Shown here one piece after another: positions 1 to 10,900 of a stretch of DNA of 64,000 nucleotides (the stretch's first letter is position 1; every line of letters begins with the position of its first letter). Position numbers and translations under genes: made by a program. A model generated the notes under the pieces. The model worked only from the letters and a program-made list of their open reading frames with translations. It had not been told where the DNA came from and ran no database searches. Location: assembly GCF_018847975.1 (NCBI RefSeq), contig NZ_CP072597.1:3139001-3203000 (forward strand), read 5' to 3'. Source of the DNA: Lysobacter sp. K5869. GTDB lineage: Bacteria > Pseudomonadota > Gammaproteobacteria > Xanthomonadales > Xanthomonadaceae.

Positions 1-2
1 AG

Positions 3-1124
3 CCGGCCGAAACCTCGGTGGTGCGTCGGATCCTGGTCCGCGACGGCGAACAGGTGAAGCAAGGCCAGTTGCTGATCGAACTCGACGCCACCGCGACCGC
101 GGCCGATTACGAAAAAGCCGGGGAAACCTTGGTCAACGCGCGTTTGGCGGAGCTGCGGCTGAGCGCGTTGGCCGCGGCATTGGACGGGCGCGGCGAGCCG
201 ACGCTGTCGGCCGATGCTTCCTTGCCGCCGGTGCGGTTCCGATCCGAGCAGCAATTGGCGACCAGCGAATTCCAGGCCTTCACCGCCAAGCGCAGCAACC
301 TGGAGGCGGCGGTCGGCCAGCGCCAGGCCGAGCTGCAAACGGTGCGCTCGATGATCGGCCCGCTGGAGCAGAACGCGATCATCGCCAAGGGCCGCGCGGA
401 GGATTACGGGCGGCTGGTCGAGGGGAAATACGTCGGCCGCCACGAATACTTGCTGCGCGAGCAGGAGCGCATCGCCGCCGAGCGCGATCTTGCCGCGCAG
501 CGCAGCCGCTTGCACGAAACCCAGTCGGCGTTGGCCGGCGCGCAGGAGCAGCTCAAAGTGCTGATCGCAGACACGCGCCAGCAGACGCTCGACGAATTGC
601 GCAAGGCGCGCGAACAGGTGCAGCAGTTCGCGCCGGAAGTCGCCAAGACCGGCCAGCGCGACCGGCTCATGCAACTGCGCGCGCCGGTGTCCGGCACCGT
701 GCAGCAGTTGGCCGTGCATACCGTTGGCGGCGTGGTCACGCCGGCGCAACCGCTGTTGGCGGTGGTGCCGTCGGAAGAAGCGCTGGAAGTCGAGGCGACC
801 GTGCTCAACAAGGACATCGGCTTCGTGCGCCCCGGCCAGACCGCGACGGTGAAGATCGAAAGCTTCCCCTACACCCGCTACGGCTACCTGACCGGCACCG
901 TCGAAAGCGTCTCCCACGACGCCGCCCAGGACGAAAAGCTCGGTCTGGTGTTTCCAGCGCGGGTGCGGCTGTCGAAGGCCTCGTTGAACATCGACGGCGT
1001 CGAGGTGCGGCTGACGCCGGGCATGGCCCTGAGCGTGGAGATCGGCACGGGAAAGCGGCGGGTGATCGATTACGTGCTTAGTCCGCTGCGGCAGCATACG
1101 GGCGAAGCGTTGCGGGAGCGGTGA
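3..1124 (+). CDS. Type I secretion periplasmic adaptor, HlyD family (5' end outside window)
   Basis: Membrane fusion protein that would link an inner-membrane ABC exporter to a TolC-like outer membrane channel. The reading frame is open to the left edge and already sits in the biotinyl-lipoyl-like region (VRRILVRDGEQVKQGQLL), so the GTG at 18 is not the start and the membrane anchor is missing. A long coiled-coil hairpin rich in Glu, Gln, Ala and Arg follows (about residues 25-215 of what is visible). Next come the second lipoyl half (LMQLRAPVSGTVQQL) and the beta-barrel ending in GMALSVEIGTGKRRVIDYVLSPL, the usual end of T1SS adaptors as opposed to EmrA-type ones. It lies just upstream of a giant RTX protein on the same strand, the expected cargo. 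The ABC transporter is probably the gene to the left; that is inference. Confidence 0.93.
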   Translation, partial: PAETSVVRRILVRDGEQVKQGQLLIELDATATAADYEKAGETLVNARLAELRLSALAAALDGRGEPTLSADASLPPVRFRSEQQLATSEFQAFTAKRSNLEAAVGQRQAELQTVRSMIGPLEQNAIIAKGRAEDYGRLVEGKYVGRHEYLLREQERIAAERDLAAQRSRLHETQSALAGAQEQLKVLIADTRQQTLDELRKAREQVQQFAPEVAKTGQRDRLMQLRAPVSGTVQQLAVHTVGGVVTPAQPLLAVVPSEEALEVEATVLNKDIGFVRPGQTATVKIESFPYTRYGYLTGTVESVSHDAAQDEKLGLVFPARVRLSKASLNIDGVEVRLTPGMALSVEIGTGKRRVIDYVLSPLRQHTGEALRER

Positions 1125-1173
1125 GGCGGGACAAGGATGCTGCGAAGCGCGAAGCCGGCCAAAGAGAAGGGCT

Positions 1174-1950
1174 ATGTCCAGCAACGTTGTATTTAGAGCT
1201 TCAATAGGGATGGGCCTTTTGTCGTTGTTTTGCGCATGTAGTGACGTGCAGCGCGAACGCGATATCGCCGACGAAGAAAAGGTCGCGCCGGTGCATATGC
1301 CGAAGGTCGCTTGCCCACGGGGACGCGATGAGTCCTGGGCCTACGTAACGGTGGGCAAGACACTGTTCAAGCTTCCTCGGGCACCGGCCGCCCGTGTACA
1401 TGTATCCGGCGATGTGCGGGCAGCGACCGAACAAGAAGACGACCTGGGGAAATGCGTCGAGAAGCCCCGACCCGTCCAGAATTTAGGGTTGACCGAACTT
1501 TTGACTGCGGCAAGTAGCGAACCTCATTTTCCCGAGGTGAGGCGTGTCCAGGATCTGGCGTTGGTGGGAATCGCGGACGGCGCGCCTGCGCTGCAAGATT
1601 CATTTCTTTATCTGGTGCGCAACCAATCCCCTGGGGAGCGCTGCTTGACGGTGCCGGGTGGGTTCGAGACATGCGGACAGCCCCAGTTGCTCGCACAACA
1701 AGAACGGCCGACGGCCTACCGCGCACGATTGGATGTCTATACGGCCCCGGAGGGGCGAATTTATGTCGTTCTTTGCGGCTTCGGTCCGAGCATTTCTTCG
1801 GACGACTGTAGGGTTAACTATAGATTGGGGGCGAGCGTAAGTCTGGAATATCGTTTCAACAGAAAAGAGTTGCCGCTCGACAAGCTTATTGGCGTTGATC
1901 GGGTTTTGAGGGGAAAAGTGGATGCGCTACGCGTCGGCGAATACCGCTGA
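1174..1950 (+). CDS. Probable exported lipoprotein of unknown function
   Basis: 258 residues with no family that I recognise. The N-terminus (MSSNVVFRASIGMGLLSLFCACSDVQ) is a short positive segment, a hydrophobic core and a Cys at about residue 22, which suggests a lipoprotein signal, although the residues before the Cys (FCA) are a poor lipobox. The purine-rich AAAGAGAAGG before ATG 1174 is a good ribosome binding site; an alternative start is Met13. Several Cys pairs in the rest of the chain fit an exported, disulfide-bonded protein. It sits between the secretion adaptor and the RTX gene, with 42 bp to the latter, so it may be co-expressed and could help secretion or give self-protection; that is a guess from position. 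Base composition is clearly less GC-rich than most of the window. Confidence 0.72.
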   Translation: MSSNVVFRASIGMGLLSLFCACSDVQRERDIADEEKVAPVHMPKVACPRGRDESWAYVTVGKTLFKLPRAPAARVHVSGDVRAATEQEDDLGKCVEKPRPVQNLGLTELLTAASSEPHFPEVRRVQDLALVGIADGAPALQDSFLYLVRNQSPGERCLTVPGGFETCGQPQLLAQQERPTAYRARLDVYTAPEGRIYVVLCGFGPSISSDDCRVNYRLGASVSLEYRFNRKELPLDKLIGVDRVLRGKVDALRVGEYR

Positions 1951-1992
1951 TCACTGTATCCATATATTTTTTACTTACCAAGGACAAGGAAA

Positions 1993-4900
1993 GTGACTCT
2001 TAACGTTACCTATGATCGTGGCTATGGCGGATTTTCGCTCAGTGCGGATCAGCTGAATCAGCTTGGCCAGCTGTATCAGGTCCAGCAGAAAAGATTTGAA
2101 GATAAAGTGGATGAGTTGGGTCTGGGGACTCCGATGTATCAGATGATACTCGGATTCATAAGCGATACCGTGACTACGACGACGTATGGTCCGGCCGGAT
2201 CGCTCATAACCAAAACAGAGTTGGTCCGGAAGGACGGTGTCGACGAGTCCGTGTGGCAATGGATCGCAGGCGCTGTGGATATCAATCGCGCAGAAGGCTT
2301 CTACGCGGACTTCATTCGCGATTACACCAAGATTCAATACAAAATGCGGATTGGGCCGCCGAGCGGCAAGGAAGGCGACACCGAGGCGGATCAGAGCGCT
2401 AAGGCGGAGGAGTTAAACCAAAAAGCGTCGAACATGATCGCGCTTAATCTTGTCTCCGACCTGATTAATTACAATGGACGACTGCCTGATCTCAAAGGTC
2501 TGGGGGCCATTGATGCCGGTGCGGCCGCGTCCTCAGTGTTCGAGAAGCTCGGCCCCATAGTCGGTGGCGATTACGCCCCTTGGGCCGGCACATTGCTGTT
2601 CCCGTTCCTCGGTGGCGATAATTTCTATCGTGATCTTTTGCTGTCTCGCGAACGAGTCGAGGCGGATATCCAGTCCGGCGTGGACGAGAACGGGAATCCG
2701 ATTTATAAGAAAACGGTCGTAAAGCAGCTTGAGGGGACTTACGACCTCATCGCCGCTATGTCGGCATCGCGCGCGGCGGCGCAGAGTTCGGCGCGGGGGA
2801 ATCTGCGGGATGCCATAATGAGTCTGTTCGCAAAGCTTCCGGGTGGAGATCAGAAAGACCTTATTAAGGAAACAACCGAGTTTTTCAACAAGTACTACGG
2901 TCTCGGCGAAAACGATTACAAGATCGGCGAGCAATTGCTGTTCGATCACTATAATTTCTTCGAAGCCACCTTTACCGGGCAAAACTTTATCGCGGGAAGC
3001 TACCAGGACGACAAGACGCTCGCCGGAACCTTCAGCGACGACATTATTAACGCAGGGCTAGGCGATGACACCATTCTCGCCTCGCATGGGCGCGACCTGA
3101 TCGACGGCGGCGACGGCATCGACACAGTCGATTATCGCTCGCTGTTCGCGGATCAGCGCGTGGTCCTGGATGCCGGTCTGGCTGGCGACGCGGCCTACAA
3201 GTACAAGTTCAAAATCGAGCAGAGCGGTTTCGAAAGCGACCCGGACGGCAATCTGCAGTCCATGGCGGTGCCTAACGCGCAGGTGTTCGGCGTCGAGCGC
3301 TTGACGCTCGGCGGCGGCAGCGACACGCTGAAGATCGACAGCCTAGACGCGAGCAAGCTGCAAGGCCTGGAATGGATTGACATGGGCGGCAACTCCAGCC
3401 GCACCGGCGACGTGCTGGATCTGCGAGGAATGTCCGAGGCCGTCGATATCGGCCGCGACGGCGATGGCGCCGCCGTGCTCAAAAGCGCTTCTTCCAGCGC
3501 TAATGGTCTGCTGGTGAAAGGCGTGGAGACCATTCGCGCCACCGCCTACGCCGACCGGATCGAAGGTGGCGGGCGCGCCGATATCATCTATGCCGGCGAC
3601 GGCGACGACGAGATCGTCGGCGGCGGCGGCGCGGATCGTCTGTACGGACAGGGCGGTTCCGACAGCCTGCGCGGCGGCGAAGGCGCGGACTATCTCGAAG
3701 GCGGCGCGGGCAACGACAGCTATTACTTCTCGTCCGCGGATTCGAGCGCGACCGACACGATCGTCGACTCCGACGGTGCCGGCCGCGTCATCGTGGACGG
3801 CGAGGCGCTGTCGAGCGATGGCTTCGAGCGCGTCTCCGACGCATCCTGGAAGCGCGCCGACGGTAAGTTCCGAGTGACCAAGGTCGAGAACGACGGGCGC
3901 ACGTTCCTGGTGATCTCGGTGGTGGCCACCGGCGCGAACATCGTCATCAACGACTGGGTCGACGGCGCGCTGGGCTTGAGTTTCGCCGCCAATCCGACCA
4001 ACCCCGGCGACGGCTGGATCGAGAAGACCGGCGGCAGCGGCGCGGACGCGCTGGACACCCACGCGATCGACGAATCGCAGTGGGTCAACCACTTCGACCG
4101 GCGCCATCGGATCGGCGGCGGCGGCGGTAACGACAGCATCTCCGGCGGCTATCTCAACGATGAGCTCGACGGCGGCGACGGCGCGGACTACATCACCGGC
4201 GGCGCCGGCGCCGACATCATCCACGGCGGCGACGGCAACGACTTCATCAGCGAATCCGACATGAGCGTCAACTGGGCGCCGACGGTTCGGGTCCAGCGCG
4301 AATGGGGCTATGAGGACGTGCCCACGGCCGACTATCTCGCCGAAATGGCTGCGCAGTACCCGGACAGCTTCGTCGCTCGAGGGGCGGCCTGGATGTTGCG
4401 CAGCAACGGCGCCGACAAGAACGATGCTACCTCGCTTTATCGCAGCGCCTTGCTCGAGGGCTTTGCCCAGAACTATTACTACAACCCGGATCAGCGTCGC
4501 GACGAAGGCGATTACATCGACGCTGGCGCCGGTTCGGACATCGTCGAGGCCGGCGGCGGCGCCGACGTGGTCAAGGGCGGCACCGGCAACGATGTGCTGG
4601 CCGGCGGCAGCGACGGCGACCACATCAGCGGCGACGAGGGCGACGATGTCATCTTCGGCGACCGCATCCGCGGCAGCCTCGACAGCTATGCGCCCGAGAT
4701 CGAAGTGACCGGAAACGATCTGTTGTTCGGCGGCGCGGGCAACGACAAGGTGTACGGGCAGGGCGGCAGCGACATCATCTCGGGCGGGGAGGGCGACGAC
4801 GAACTGTACGGCGATCGCTACGACAATGATCCCAACGCCACCGACGCGGTTCGCGAAGCGCCGGGCGACGATGTCATCGACGGCGGCGACGGCGACGATA

Positions 4901-7900
4901 AGATCTTCGGCAATGCCGGCGGCGATACCTTGCGCGGCGGCAACGGCAACGACTACATCGAGGGCGACGATCGCGTGACCGCCGGTGCGCAGCACGGCGA
5001 CGACGACATCGACGGCGGCGCCGGCAACGATCGGATCTGGGGTTGGGGCGGGTCCGACACTATCGTCGGCGGCGACGGCGACGACATTCTGGTCGGCGAT
5101 GCCGCGACCGAAGACCTGGCCTTGACCTTCCACGGCGACGACCGCCTCAGCGGCGGAGCCGGCCGCGACCAACTCATGGGCGGCGGCGGCAACGATTCGC
5201 TCGATGGCGGCGAGGACGACGATCTTCTGGCCGGCGACCAAGGCAACGACACCCTGCTCGGCGGCGCCGGCAACGATAAGCTGCAGGGCGGCGAGGGCAA
5301 CGACTCGCTCGACGGCGGTACCGGCAACGATCTGCTGGCGGGCCAGGCCGGCGACGACATCCTCTTCGGCGGAGCCGGGGACGACGAACTGCAAGGCGGC
5401 GACGGAGCGGATGCGCTCTACGGCGGCGACGGTGCCGATCGCTTGTTCGGCGAAGCCGGTAACGACCTCATGGACGGGGGAATCGGTAAGGACGAGTTGT
5501 TCGCGGGCGCGGGTGCGGACACCGTGCTCGGCGGCGAGGGCGACGACAAGCTGTTCGGCGAGGCGGGCGACGACGTGCTCGCCGGCGGCGGCGGCAACGA
5601 CACGATCGAGGGCGGGGAAGGCCGCGACACCATCGACGGCGGCAGCGGCAACGATTCGGCCTGGGGCGATGCGGGCGACGACCAACTGCTCGGCGGCGAC
5701 GGCGACGATCTGCTCGTCGGCGACGATACCGGTTTGGCGGCCGCGCAACACGGCAAGGATTATCTCGACGGCGGCGCGGGTCACGACCGACTGTACGGCC
5801 TGGGCGGCGACGATACCTTGAACGGCGGCGCCGGCGACGATGTGCTGTTCGGCGACGATTTCGAGCGTGCCTTCAGCGGCAACGACCGCCTGTCCGGCGG
5901 CGATGGCGCGGACTATGTCGATGGCGGCGCCGGCAACGACGTGCTCTCCGGCGATGTCGGCAACGACACGCTCGAAGGCGGGGACGGCGACGACCTGCTG
6001 ATCGGCGGCGCGGGCGACGATCAACTCAACGGCGGCCGCGGTAACGACCGCTATTCGCTCGAGTCCGGCTTCGGTCACGACCGCATCGTGATCGGCGGCA
6101 ATCAGCCGGGCAGCGACCGGATCGAGTTCGGCAGCGGCATTTCGGCGTCGGATCTGTACTACCAGAACGTCGGCGCCGACTTGGTCATCACCGTCACGAC
6201 GACCGGCGATACCGTCGCCATCGTCGGTTTCTTCGGTCCGGACGCCGACATCAGTCTGAACTTCCTCGACGGCACGTCGCTGAGCTACCAGCAACTGCGC
6301 GATCAGCTCAATGTCGCCGCGCCGGTGATCGGACAGGATACCGACGACGTCATCTACGGAACCGAAGGCGCCGACAATATTTACGGCCAGGGCGGCAACG
6401 ACACGCTGTACGGATCGGGCGGCAACGATTTCCTCAGCGGCGGCAGCGGCAACGACACGCTCACCGGTGGACAGGGCGACGATACCCTGGACGGCGGCGC
6501 TGGCAACGATGCCTATGTGTTCCACGCCGGCTTCGGTACCGACGCGGTTTTGGGCCTCGAGGATTCGGACTCGGGCGCGGACACCATCCGGTTCGAGTTC
6601 CCCTATAAGGGTTCGAATCTGCGCTTCGGCGTCGGCGGGCCGCAGGACTTGGTGCTGCTGTTCGATAGTTTCGGCGGAACCGATCGGCTGCTGTTGTCCG
6701 GCTTCATGGCCGCCGGAAGTCGCCATGTCGTCGAGTTCAGCGACGGGGTGCAGTTGTCGTTCGACGGTACCGAGCTGGTGTACGGCTACAACGGTTCGCT
6801 CGGCGGCGACGACTATCGAGGCACGTACCGCAACGACCGTATGAACGGCGGTGCCGGCAACGACACGATGTATGGCTGGTACGGCGACGACACCCTAGAC
6901 GGCGGCGACGACAACGACGACGTCAACGGCGGCGAGGGCGACGATACCTTGCTCGGCGGTGCCGGCAACGATCTTCTGCGGGGAGAGGGCGGCAACGACA
7001 TCCTCATCGGCGGCGCCGGCGACGACGCGATGATCGGAAACCGGGGGAGCGACACTTATCGTTTCGAACGCGGCTTCGGCAACGACAGCATCTCGAATGT
7101 CGACGTCAACGGAGACAACGGCGGCGGTTACGACGTAGTGCAGTTCGGTCAAGGCATCGCGCCCTCCGAAGTGCTGCTGCGCCGCGTGGTGGAAGAGGGC
7201 AACGGCGACAATCTGGTGCTGTCCCTCGCCGACGGCAGCGGCACCGTGACCATCAAGAACTACTTCGCCGACGACGGGCGTTCGGCCTACGCGGTCGACG
7301 AGATCCGCTTCGCCGATGGAACGTCCTGGGACATGGATGCGGTCAAGGCCGCGGTCCTGCGCTCCAGCGACGGCGACGATACCCTCGTCGCTTTCTCTAG
7401 CGACGATGTGGTTGCCGGTGGCAACGGCAACGATACTCTCGACGGAGCGGCCGGCAACGATGTGCTCGACGGTGGCGCCGGCGACGATGTGCTGATCGGT
7501 GGCCGTGGTCACGACGTGTACCGTTTCGGCCGAGGTTCCGGCCAGGATTCCTTGGTCCGCGTGCTGCCCGCTTCGCACGGCGAGTGGGGCCAAGAGCATT
7601 ACATCGCAGTGCTGAATGAGCTGTCGGAGGGCATCGACGTGGTCGAGTTCGGCGCGGGCGTGGCCGAATCCGACATCGCTTTGCGCCGCGAGAACAACGA
7701 CTTGGTGCTGTCCATCGTCGGTACGGACGATGTCCTGCGCATTCCGCACTACTTCGGTTGGAGCGACGACGGCAACGGCGGCGGCGACGATGGCGGCGGT
7801 CCGCCGGCATTGGCGGCGGCGCGTTCCATGCAGGATGCGGACGGCGCGCTTGCGAACGGTTACCAGGATCTGACTGTGGAGTTCTTCCGTTTCGCCGACG

Positions 7901-10900
7901 GTACGGTCTGGGACCGCGAGCGGGTCGCCTCGTTCCTCAGCGCCAACGGCAAGTTGGCGACCGAAGGCGACGACATCCTGTACGGCGACGACGGCGACGC
8001 GGATCCGGGCGTGCTGTCCGGCCGTGGCGGCAACGACGTGCTGTACGGCACCGAAGGCGACGATGTGATCGACGGCGGCGCCGGCGACGACATCCTGGAA
8101 GGCGGCCAATTCCGCAGCGGCGCCGATGTCTACGGCAACGACGTCATGCGCGGCGGCACCGGCAACGACACCTACCGCTACGACCGCGGCAACGACGTGA
8201 TCGACAACTCGGTCGAGGCGGGCCAGGAGAGCGGTTACGACGTCGTCGAACTCGACGCCTACTCCGACGAAGTCGAACTGGAACGCGTCGGCGGCGATCT
8301 GCTCGTGCGCAACGTTTACGACAGTTCGGTGCTGACCGTACGCGACTACTTTTCGCGTCCGGAGCAGGCTATCGCCGAGATCCGCTTCGCCGACGGAACG
8401 GCGTGGACCGGCGCGGACATCGCCGAGCGGGCCGCAGGTCCCGGCTTGGTCCTGCAGGGGAGCGACAACGGCGAATCGCTGTCCGGCTATGCGGGCGCCG
8501 ACGTGATCCATGGCGGCGGCGGTCGCGATACGCTGCGCGGGCAGGTCGGCGACGATCGCTTGTTCGGCGAAGCCGGCGACGACGAGTTGTTCGGCGGCCG
8601 CGGCGACGACGTCCTCGACGGCGGTGCCGGCGACGACAGTCTGGATGGCGGCGAGGGCCGCAATACCTACCGTTTCGGCATCGGCTACGGCAACGACTAT
8701 GCGACCGACGCCGGCGACGGCGCGGTGATCGAGTTCGCCGAAGGCGTGACCCTGTCGAACCTGATCCTGCAGGGCTTGAGTTACGACCAGCCCGGCGTAT
8801 CGGTGCGGCTGCGCGGCGGCTCCGACAGCCTGACCCTGAACGGGTCGATGCCGGTACAGCTGCGTTTCGCCGATGGCAGCGTCTACGGCGCCGAAAAGAT
8901 CGCCGAGCTGATGCGCACGTCGGCGACCGAAGACAACGATACGCTGATCGGGGGAGCCGGCGACGACGTCTTGTCCAGCGGACTGGGGAGAGACTATCTC
9001 TATGGCGCGGGCGGCAACGACAGGCTCGACGGCGGCGCGGGCGACGACACCCTGCTCGGCGGCGACGGTACCGACACCTATGTGTTCGGCCGCGGCTACG
9101 GCATGGACCAGATCCGAGACCAAGACGACGATTCGATCCTGCAGCTCGGACCCGACATCGCTCCCGATCAGATCGCACTGGTCTCCAAGTACTACAGCGA
9201 CGGTCACGCACTGCGCATTCTGGGCACGGACGATGTGCTGCAGCTCGATGGGCAGCGTCTCGCGCAGATCCGCTTCGCCGACGGCACGGTCTGGAACCGG
9301 GAACAGATCCGCTCGGCGTTCTTGGCCACCGGCTCGGGCAACGACGACGTGCTCGGTTTCGACACCGACGACACGCTGCTCGGTCAGGCGGGCGACGACC
9401 GCCTGTACGGCGGCGCCGGCGACGATGTGCTGGAGGGCGGCGCGGGCCGCGACTTCGCCTACGGCGGCGCGGGACGCGACGTCTACCGGTTCGGGCGCGG
9501 CTCCGGCGAAGACAACATCGGCGACAGCGGTCCGGGCGAGCTCAGTGTGATCGAACTCGGTTCGGGCATTTCGGCCCAGGACCTGGCATTCGAAACCGAC
9601 GGCTGGGGGTTGAAGGTCAGCATCGTCGGCACTGAGGACGTGTTGTACGTTGGCGATTTCGCCTTCGTCGACGATGCCGCGTCGGGGTCGACCTATGAGT
9701 TCGCATTCGCCGACGGCACCCGCTGGACCGCGGCCGACGTGCGGGCGCGGTTGCTGGCCGGCAGCGCGGGCGACGATAGGATCGTCGGCTTCGAGTCGGG
9801 CGACCGCATCGATGGCGGCGGTGGCGACGACGTCATCGAAGGCCGCAACGGCAACGATCGCCTGTACGGAGACGCGGGCGCGGATCGCCTGCTCGGCGGC
9901 GACGGCGACGACACGTTGACCGGCGGCGACGGCAACGACGCGCTGAGCGGAGAAAGCGGCAACGACGTCCTCGACGGCGGCAGCGGCAACGATGAACTCT
10001 ACGGCGGCTACGGCAACGATACCTACCGCTTCGGCCGGGGCGACGGCCGCGACACCGTCGTCTACGAGTGGGGCTACTACCGCGCGTTGGACGACGTCGA
10101 TACGCTCCAGCTCAAGGACGGCATCGCTCCCGCGGACATCGTCGTCTCGCGCAGCGGCTACGATCTGATCGTGGCCATTTCCGGCGGCGAGGACAGCGTC
10201 ACGATCAAGGATCATTTCTTGGCCGACGGCGAAACCGCGATGGCGCTGGACGCGATCCGCTTCGCCGACGGAACAGTGTGGACGACCGCGCAGATCGCTA
10301 ACCGGCTGGCTTCGTCCACCGAAGCGCCCGATCCGGACCCCGAGGAAGACGCCAACGGCTTCGACATCCGTTACAACGATCATCGCTTCTATACCGATCT
10401 GGGCTCGTCGGAAGACGACGAGATGACGACCGATGCGCGCTTTAAGGGCGTTTCCGGCGGCGCGGGCAACGACAGGCTCTTCAGCGGCACCTACGACGAC
10501 GGTCTGTTCGGCGGCGCTGGCGACGATTACCTGCAAGCGGGGTTGTACGGCAGCCAGCTCTACGGCGGCTCGGGCTGGGACAGCCTGTACGGAAGCATCG
10601 CGACGGACTACTTGTACGGAGGCTCGGGCAACGATTTCCTCGACGGCAAGGGAGGCGACGATGAGTTGGGCGGCGGCCGCGGCCACGACACCTTGTTCGG
10701 CGGCTTCGGCGACGACGGACTCTCCGGCGGCGAGGGCAACGATAAGCTGTGGGGCGATGAGGGCAACGATGAGCTCGAGGGCGGAGAGGGCAACGACTAC
10801 CTGGCGGGCGATGAAGGCGACGACACTCTGCTGGGCGGTAGCGGCAGCGATACCTTCTACTTCGGCGTCGGTTTCGGCCGCGATCGCATCCTGTCGGAAG

